A stretch of DNA of 17,044 nucleotides from UBA927 sp964367095 (GTDB taxonomy: Bacteria > Patescibacteriota > Microgenomatia > UBA10105 > UBA927): contig CAYIXE010000018.1 in NCBI GenBank assembly GCA_964367095.1, positions 1-17,044 on the forward strand, given 5' to 3'. The notes under the pieces were generated by a model. That model made no database searches, was not told where the DNA came from, and saw only the letters and a program-made list of their open reading frames with translations. Below are positions 12,957 through 17,044 of this stretch, piece after piece. How positions within the stretch are numbered: position 1 is the first letter of the stretch; every line of letters begins with the position of its first letter. Position numbers and translations under genes: made by a program.

Positions 12957-14189
12957 CTATTTTTGAACGCTTTCGTAGACCTTCTTCATTTTTGCGGCCA
13001 TTGTAGACCAATCAAGTATCGTAAGATCTTTTGGGTTTAGATGGTGTCCTTTTTTTTTCATGGTTACCCGATACAGTTCTTCAGCAAGCTTAATTGGGTT
13101 ATTGGCGGATATTACATGGCCCTTAGGAAAGTTTTTAAGCATTGGCGATATACCCGTGACGTCTGTGGCGATTATAGATGTGCCGCACGCGAGTGCTTCA
13201 AGTGCCACCATGCCAAATGATTCGTAGTGACTCGGCATGACGACCACATCTGCTGCGTTATAGTAGTCGGGAAGCTTTTCTTGTGGTTTTGCTGTCACAA
13301 ACCGTACGCTTGTCGCAAGTCCCAATGTCATTTGTAATCTCTCTAAAGATTGTAGTTCTGTAGACCAGCTGGATTTATCTTCACCTACATCACCGCCCAC
13401 AATCCAAAGACAAACTTTTTTTGCTAATTCAGGATGAGAGTAGAGGAGTATTTTGAGGGCAAAAAGGAGCACGTCAAATCCTTTTATAGGATCAATCCGT
13501 CCAACCGCTACTATGATGCGGTGATTTATGTCAGCACCGATAGCTATTTTGGAAGCTTGTTTGTTTTTTGGGCGAAAAAGTACCGTATCAACGCCGGGCG
13601 GTATGGATGCGATTTTATTTTGCGGACAATCATACAAACTTGAAAGATACATCGCATCATTATCACTTGACGTGACGAAGAAATCTGAATTTTTTACCAG
13701 CGTCTGTTCTATAGAGATACGTTCTCTTGGGTCGTTTGTGAGCTCATTTCGCGATACGAGTTGTTTCATCAGTCCCAAAGTATGAAAGGACATGATAATA
13801 GGTGACTGAGTTTTGTAGATATTTCGTAGTGTGTGCGCCACGATTCCAGAATAATAATAATGTGCATGGATGAGGTCGTAGTGTATGTGTTCGTTTTCTA
13901 TAAATTCATGCATGTTTTTTGTAAATTCGTCGAGGTGGTTGATGACATTTTTTTTAGGTATTGATGTGAGTGGTCCAGCGGGAATATGGATGACGCGTAA
14001 ATTATTATTTACCAATACTACTCTTGGATTTATTGTGTCCTGAGTACGGGTAAAAATATCTATCGAGTATCCGATTTTACTTAACGCTTTGGAAAGTTCG
14101 AATACATAGACGTTTATTCCTCCTTTTTCCTTTCCCTCCGATGAAGCAAGGGGACACTCGTGTACAGAAATCATCGCGATGCGTTTCAT
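12957..14189 (-). CDS. Glycosyltransferase family 4 (MshA/sucrose-phosphate-synthase-like)
   Basis: 410 residues with the two-domain GT-B layout. N-terminal domain: GGINVYVFELSKALSKIGY with the Gly23-Gly24 loop for the donor phosphate, DLIHAHYYYSG and SFHTLG (His136). C-terminal domain: VAVGRIDPIKGFD (Arg231, Lys236) for nucleotide-diphosphate binding, and MPSHYESFGMVALEALACG with the E-x7-E pair Glu323/Glu331. This is a retaining GT4 enzyme that uses a nucleotide-sugar donor. The opening HECPLASSEGKEKGG is close to that of MshA, sucrose synthase and sucrose-phosphate synthase relatives. The acceptor cannot be told; cell-surface glycan or a sugar-phosphate acceptor are both possible. Transcribed from an extended -10 six nt before the ATG. 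Confidence 0.9.
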   Translation of the reverse strand: MKRIAMISVHECPLASSEGKEKGGINVYVFELSKALSKIGYSIDIFTRTQDTINPRVVLVNNNLRVIHIPAGPLTSIPKKNVINHLDEFTKNMHEFIENEHIHYDLIHAHYYYSGIVAHTLRNIYKTQSPIIMSFHTLGLMKQLVSRNELTNDPRERISIEQTLVKNSDFFVTSSDNDAMYLSSLYDCPQNKIASIPPGVDTVLFRPKNKQASKIAIGADINHRIIVAVGRIDPIKGFDVLLFALKILLYSHPELAKKVCLWIVGGDVGEDKSSWSTELQSLERLQMTLGLATSVRFVTAKPQEKLPDYYNAADVVVMPSHYESFGMVALEALACGTSIIATDVTGISPMLKNFPKGHVISANNPIKLAEELYRVTMKKKGHHLNPKDLTILDWSTMAAKMKKVYESVQK

Positions 14190-14195
14190 GGAGAT

Positions 14196-14204
14196 ATTGT
14201 ACCA
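14196..14204 (-). promoter_or_regulatory. Extended -10 of the glycosyltransferase gene (leaderless)
   Basis: On the - strand TGGTACAAT ends 6 nt before ATG 14189, predicting +1 on the start codon. No strong -35. Confidence 0.5.
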
Positions 14205-14282
14205 TTTTGTGTATGAAATTTACTCGTCTTTCGATTCGGATGAAATGAGGAAGATGAGGAGACAATCAAGGTATATAGCACT

Positions 14283-14314
14283 ATGCTAACATGTTAGCAT
14301 GCTAACATGTTAAT
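14283..14314. repeat. Nested palindrome and 16-bp tandem repeat between nagB and the glycosyltransferase gene
   Basis: ATGCTAACATGTTA occurs at 14283-14296 and again at 14299-14312, a 16-bp period. ATGCTAACATGTTAGCAT (14283-14300) is a perfect 18-bp palindrome. Around GCATGC, 14287-14312 form a perfect 26-bp palindrome. It starts 8 nt past the nagB stop on the - strand and is not followed by a U tract, so it is better read as a protein-binding array than as an intrinsic terminator. The rest of the 130-nt gap (14190-14319) holds only the -10 of the glycosyltransferase gene. Confidence 0.7.
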
Positions 14315-14319
14315 ACAAT

Positions 14320-15117
14320 TTATTTGGTTTGTTTGCCTGCACGGAATATGGCTGCAGCGGGTGCATCCATGATCGCTGTTACACGATTTGATACGCGTTG
14401 CAACGCGGATGCCGGACATTGGATGGTTGGTGGATTATTAAACGCATTGACAAATTCTTTTCCTTTATCTTCACCGAATCCCACGATAAGAATTTGTTTT
14501 GCACTGAGAATATTTGCAATTCCTGCAGTATAAGCGAATGATAACGGTTGTTGTCCGCGTTGTTCATCTCGATCAAGCACTTCTTGTGAGAGTGCGGCGA
14601 CGTGTGTTTCTTTATCAAACGGCGTATTTGGTTCATTAAAGCCGATATGACCATTTGGTCCTATACCTAAAATAACAAGGTCAATTGGATGCGCTTTGAT
14701 AAGGTCATTGTATCGTTTAGTTTCAGCTTCAGAATCAGGCGCCATACCGTCTATTTCGTATCTATTCTCGTATGGGATGTGTAAGGGGTCAAAGACTCTC
14801 GTGCGTAAAAATCCGACGAAGCTTTCATTATCTTCAGGTGCCACGCCTACATATTCGTCTAAATGAAATGCGTGTATTTTTGAAAAATCTACATAAGTTT
14901 CTTGTGCTAAAGAAACAAGTTCTTCATAGACAGGGATTTGTGTGTTGCCGGTAGGGAACATGATTACAGCATCTGGTTTATGGATGACAGTCGATAAAAT
15001 CGTTTGTGCCACAGCTCTGGCGGCTTCTCTTTCTGTCGCATATTCACGGATTGTAATTTCAGGTTTCACCGTCGTGAGCTCTATGTGGGTGATAGTCAGT
15101 TTCTCGGTAAGTGCCAT
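14320..15117 (-). CDS. nagB: Glucosamine-6-phosphate deaminase
   Basis: 265 residues, the normal NagB length. Signature sequences: MFPTGNTQIPVYEEL (53-67) for the phosphate, HAFHLDEYVG (82-91) with Asp87 at the catalytic Asp72 position of E. coli, and VILGIGPNGHIGFNEP (148-163) with His157 and Glu162 at the E. coli His143 and Glu148 positions. It converts glucosamine 6-phosphate to fructose 6-phosphate and ammonia. E. coli Asp141 is replaced by Asn155, as I recall for many Gram-positive-type enzymes. The gene lies downstream of glmS on the same strand, with its own extended -10 (TGATATACT) 9 nt before the ATG. GlmS and NagB run opposite reactions, so the pair should set the flow into amino sugars. 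No nagA is in the window. Confidence 0.92.
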   Translation of the reverse strand: MALTEKLTITHIELTTVKPEITIREYATEREAARAVAQTILSTVIHKPDAVIMFPTGNTQIPVYEELVSLAQETYVDFSKIHAFHLDEYVGVAPEDNESFVGFLRTRVFDPLHIPYENRYEIDGMAPDSEAETKRYNDLIKAHPIDLVILGIGPNGHIGFNEPNTPFDKETHVAALSQEVLDRDEQRGQQPLSFAYTAGIANILSAKQILIVGFGEDKGKEFVNAFNNPPTIQCPASALQRVSNRVTAIMDAPAAAIFRAGKQTK

Positions 15118-15126
15118 AAGGCCTGT

Positions 15127-15135
15127 AGTATATCA
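15127..15135 (-). promoter_or_regulatory. Extended -10 of nagB
   Basis: On the - strand TGATATACT ends 9 nt before ATG 15117, predicting a 2-3 nt leader. A weak TTTGCG lies 17 bp upstream. Confidence 0.5.
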
Positions 15136-15158
15136 CGAAGCTGTAAAAACGCAAATAT

Positions 15159-15215
15159 TTACTTTACCGTTACACTTTTGGCCAAATTTCTTGGTTTACC
15201 CCGAACCGATCTGTA
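15159..15215 (-). pseudogene. Second copy of the GlmS C-terminal tail, in frame after the glmS stop
   Basis: Directly after the glmS TAA (15216-15218) the same - strand frame reads YRSVRGKPRNLAKSVTVK and stops at TAA 15159-15161. GlmS itself ends DRGFDPDMPRNLAKSVTVR. The ten residues PRNLAKSVTV are identical, yet the codons differ almost throughout (AAC/AAT, CTC/TTG, GCT/GCC, AAG/AAA, AGC/AGT, GTG/GTA, ACA/ACG, GTT/GTA), nearly all synonymously. The upstream RG also matches if four residues were lost. This stretch is the remnant of another glmS 3' end or an old tail duplication, and is not a free gene. Confidence 0.75.
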
Positions 15216-17015
15216 TTACCTAACTGTCACGCTCTTAGCGAGGTTTCTTGGCATATCAGGATCAAACCCTCGGTCAATGGTGAGGTAATATGCAAGTAGT
15301 TGCGCCACCATGATATTTGGGATAATCGTTGCAAACCCGACGTTTGTGACGGGCAAAAACTCGTCGAATACTTCATCCTTTGTGTCTGAGATACCGATGA
15401 TATAGCCGCCTCTGGCCTTCATCTCCATGGCATTTGCCATGGTTGATTGATAGTGCTCGTCGTGTGGCGCAAACACCATACACACCGTTCCTTTGGTAAC
15501 AAGCGCTAAAGTGCCGTGTTTTAGCTCGCCGGCAGGGATGCCTTCTGCGTGGATGTAGGAAATTTCCTTTATTTTTAATGCACTCTCTAACGCCGCACAG
15601 TAGGAAAGTCCGTGTCCGATGATATACATATGTTGTACACCTTTAAGTTTGTGAGCAAGTGTCACTATGCGTTCTGTGTATGTTTTCGTCGTTACCTCTT
15701 TGGCAGCTTTGGCGGCTTTTATAAGTAATGATTGACCCGTCTTTACCTTATCAATCATTGCATATGCAATAAGGAGAAGATGTGCAATTTTGGTAATAAA
15801 TGCCTTTGTCGAGGCGACACCTTTTTCAGGCCCCGCACCTATAGCAAGTTTTAGATCAGACATGCGCCAAAGGGTAGATCCGACGACATTAACAAGTGAG
15901 AATATTTTGACATTCTTCGCTTTTGCTTTTTTGACGACGTCTATAAGATCCATAGTCTCTCCGGATTGTGAGAGTGCCACGAGTACACTTTTTTCCGGCA
16001 TTATGGTTACGCGATGTTCAAACTCGCTGGCTACACCAAAATTAATAAGTTTTTTTGCGATAAGTGAGAAAAGGTATGACGCTGTACGCGCAGCGTGAGC
16101 TGACGTACCAGCACCAACCATATAGACACGGGGAGCTTGTTTTAATTCCTTTGCAATTATTATTGATTGATCTGCTGATTCAGAGGCGATTTCAGAAAGC
16201 AGGCCTGCCTGCTCATGAATTTCCTTGAGCATAAAGAATGGGTAATGTCCTTTTTCTGCTTCCTTGGCAGTCCATGTCAACATTTGTTTTCTTGGTTTTA
16301 CGTCGTCGCCCGTTGTCGCGTTATAAATATGTATAGAATTGTCTTTTACGATTGCCATTTCATCGTCATCGAGGAAATGAACTTGCTTGGTATGAGAAAG
16401 AAGGGCTGCCGGATCACTCGCTAAGAAATTTTCATTGACGCCAAATCCCACGACCAACGGAGAACCATTTCGTGCCGCAATCATCTCGTGCGATGTGGTG
16501 TTTATAAGAATTATTGCGTTTAAACCATCCAGTTCTTTAAATGCGCGTTGGACCGCCTTGGAAAACATGGTTGTTTTGGCGTATTCCTCGACCAGATGCA
16601 CAATAACTTCAGTATCTGTGTCAGAGATAAAGAGATGACCCTTGGTTTTGAGCATTTTTCGTAGGGCTTCGTGGTTTTCTACAATGCCGTTATGGATCAC
16701 GGCAATTTTTTGAGTACAGTCAAGGTGTGGATGTGCGTTTATTTTCGTGACGCCTCCATGAGTGGCCCAGCGAGTGTGGCCGAATGCAAGTGTGCCCGCA
16801 GGGAGATCAGTCACCGTTCCTTCACCAATTTTGCCCGTCTTTTTCTTTACGACAATTGTGTTGGTAAATTGTTTACCGTCAACAGTTAACTGTTGACTTG
16901 GTACCACCGCCACTCCCCATGAATCATACCCTCGGTACTCAAGAAATTTCAATCCATCCAAAACTATTTGTGGTGCTGTAGACTTGTGCCCAACGTATCC
17001 AAATATTCCGCACAT
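15216..17015 (-). CDS. glmS: Glutamine-fructose-6-phosphate aminotransferase (isomerizing)
   Basis: 599 residues, full length. N-terminal glutaminase domain: Cys2 nucleophile in MCGIFGYVG, HTRWATHG (Arg82), IHNGIVEN (Asn109, Gly110) and SDTDTEV (Asp134). Two SIS isomerase domains follow: VGAGTSAHAARTASYLF and ALSQSGETMD, then HAEGIPAGELKHG and the terminal PRNLAKSVTVR with catalytic Lys594. It makes glucosamine 6-phosphate from fructose 6-phosphate and glutamine, the entry to peptidoglycan and surface amino sugars. Residues about 40-49 (SQQLTVDGKQ) are an insertion relative to E. coli GlmS and coincide with a perfect 20-bp palindrome. A diverged duplicate of the C-tail follows the stop. Only 29 nt upstream are visible; no promoter or ribosome site stands out there. 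Confidence 0.95.
   Translation of the reverse strand: MCGIFGYVGHKSTAPQIVLDGLKFLEYRGYDSWGVAVVPSQQLTVDGKQFTNTIVVKKKTGKIGEGTVTDLPAGTLAFGHTRWATHGGVTKINAHPHLDCTQKIAVIHNGIVENHEALRKMLKTKGHLFISDTDTEVIVHLVEEYAKTTMFSKAVQRAFKELDGLNAIILINTTSHEMIAARNGSPLVVGFGVNENFLASDPAALLSHTKQVHFLDDDEMAIVKDNSIHIYNATTGDDVKPRKQMLTWTAKEAEKGHYPFFMLKEIHEQAGLLSEIASESADQSIIIAKELKQAPRVYMVGAGTSAHAARTASYLFSLIAKKLINFGVASEFEHRVTIMPEKSVLVALSQSGETMDLIDVVKKAKAKNVKIFSLVNVVGSTLWRMSDLKLAIGAGPEKGVASTKAFITKIAHLLLIAYAMIDKVKTGQSLLIKAAKAAKEVTTKTYTERIVTLAHKLKGVQHMYIIGHGLSYCAALESALKIKEISYIHAEGIPAGELKHGTLALVTKGTVCMVFAPHDEHYQSTMANAMEMKARGGYIIGISDTKDEVFDEFLPVTNVGFATIIPNIMVAQLLAYYLTIDRGFDPDMPRNLAKSVTVR
16878..16897. repeat. 20-bp perfect palindrome inside glmS
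   Basis: GTCAACAGTTAACTGTTGAC is its own reverse complement. It encodes Ser40-Asp46 of GlmS, within a stretch of about ten residues absent from E. coli GlmS between AVV and the KxTGKI strand. It may be a short palindromic element that inserted in frame. Confidence 0.7.
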
Positions 17016-17044
17016 AGTGCCATCAGAGAAGCGGACTTCTTGTT

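Noticed and set aside
14283..14314. Intrinsic terminator of nagB
   Set aside because: The stem is AT-rich and no U tract follows it on the - strand.
15790..16098. + strand frame opposite glmS
   Set aside because: Antisense shadow of a highly conserved gene.
17016..17044. glmS ribozyme upstream of glmS
   Set aside because: Only 29 nt are visible and they show none of the ribozyme core; the sequence here is too short to judge anything further upstream.

Overview
The window looks like chromosome from a small-genome bacterium of the Candidate Phyla Radiation (Patescibacteria, Parcubacteria-like). This is an inference from gene content: a TrpR/YerC-type regulator, a MtrA-like/ThyA/DUF4346 thymidylate synthase fusion, a stand-alone L,D-transpeptidase, many short unassigned proteins and very tight packing with overlapping stop codons. 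TGA ends several genes (for example the transporter at 3581-4810 and dcd), so the standard bacterial code fits and code 25 does not. No tRNA, rRNA, CRISPR array, transposase or phage gene was seen.

Layout. 1-283 (-): AbrB-like protein running off the left edge. 324-1688 (-): membrane-anchored L,D-transpeptidase. 1799-2287 (+): unknown protein. 2284-2895 (-): DEDDy 3'-5' exonuclease; 2960-3532 (-): Nudix hydrolase. 3581-4810 (+): MFS transporter. 4878-7238 (+): an AT-rich run of four genes, namely an unknown cytosolic protein, a coiled-coil protein with three membrane segments, a DUF3467-like protein and an AlkD-like HEAT-repeat protein. The first three look like an accessory cassette. 7299-7751 (+): TrpR-like regulator between two copies of a long palindrome; 7828-8568 (+): possible VOC-fold protein behind the second copy. 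8558-9415 (-): HAD phosphatase. 9450-11876 (+): dCTP deaminase, an unknown 105-aa protein and a three-domain thymidylate synthase, forming a dTMP-supply operon. 11922-12956 (+): coiled-coil protein and small membrane protein. 12957-14189 (-): GT4 glycosyltransferase. 14320-15117 (-): nagB. 15216-17015 (-): glmS, facing nagB's reaction in the opposite metabolic direction.

Four observations stand out. (1) At least eleven genes have a sigma70-type -10 box ending only 5-12 nt before the probable start codon, so their mRNAs should be leaderless or nearly so; this also corrects several start codons. (2) The 3' end of glmS is followed, in frame after its stop codon, by a second, synonymously diverged copy of the catalytic C-terminal tail. 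(3) The TrpR-like gene is bracketed by two copies of a 34-bp palindrome, the first perfect and overlapping its -10 box, the second changed only at positions that would remain wobble pairs. (4) The thymidylate synthase carries a methanogen MtrA-like N-terminal domain that appears to lack the cobalt-ligating histidine. The best candidate for an undescribed system is the three-gene cassette at 4878-6531.
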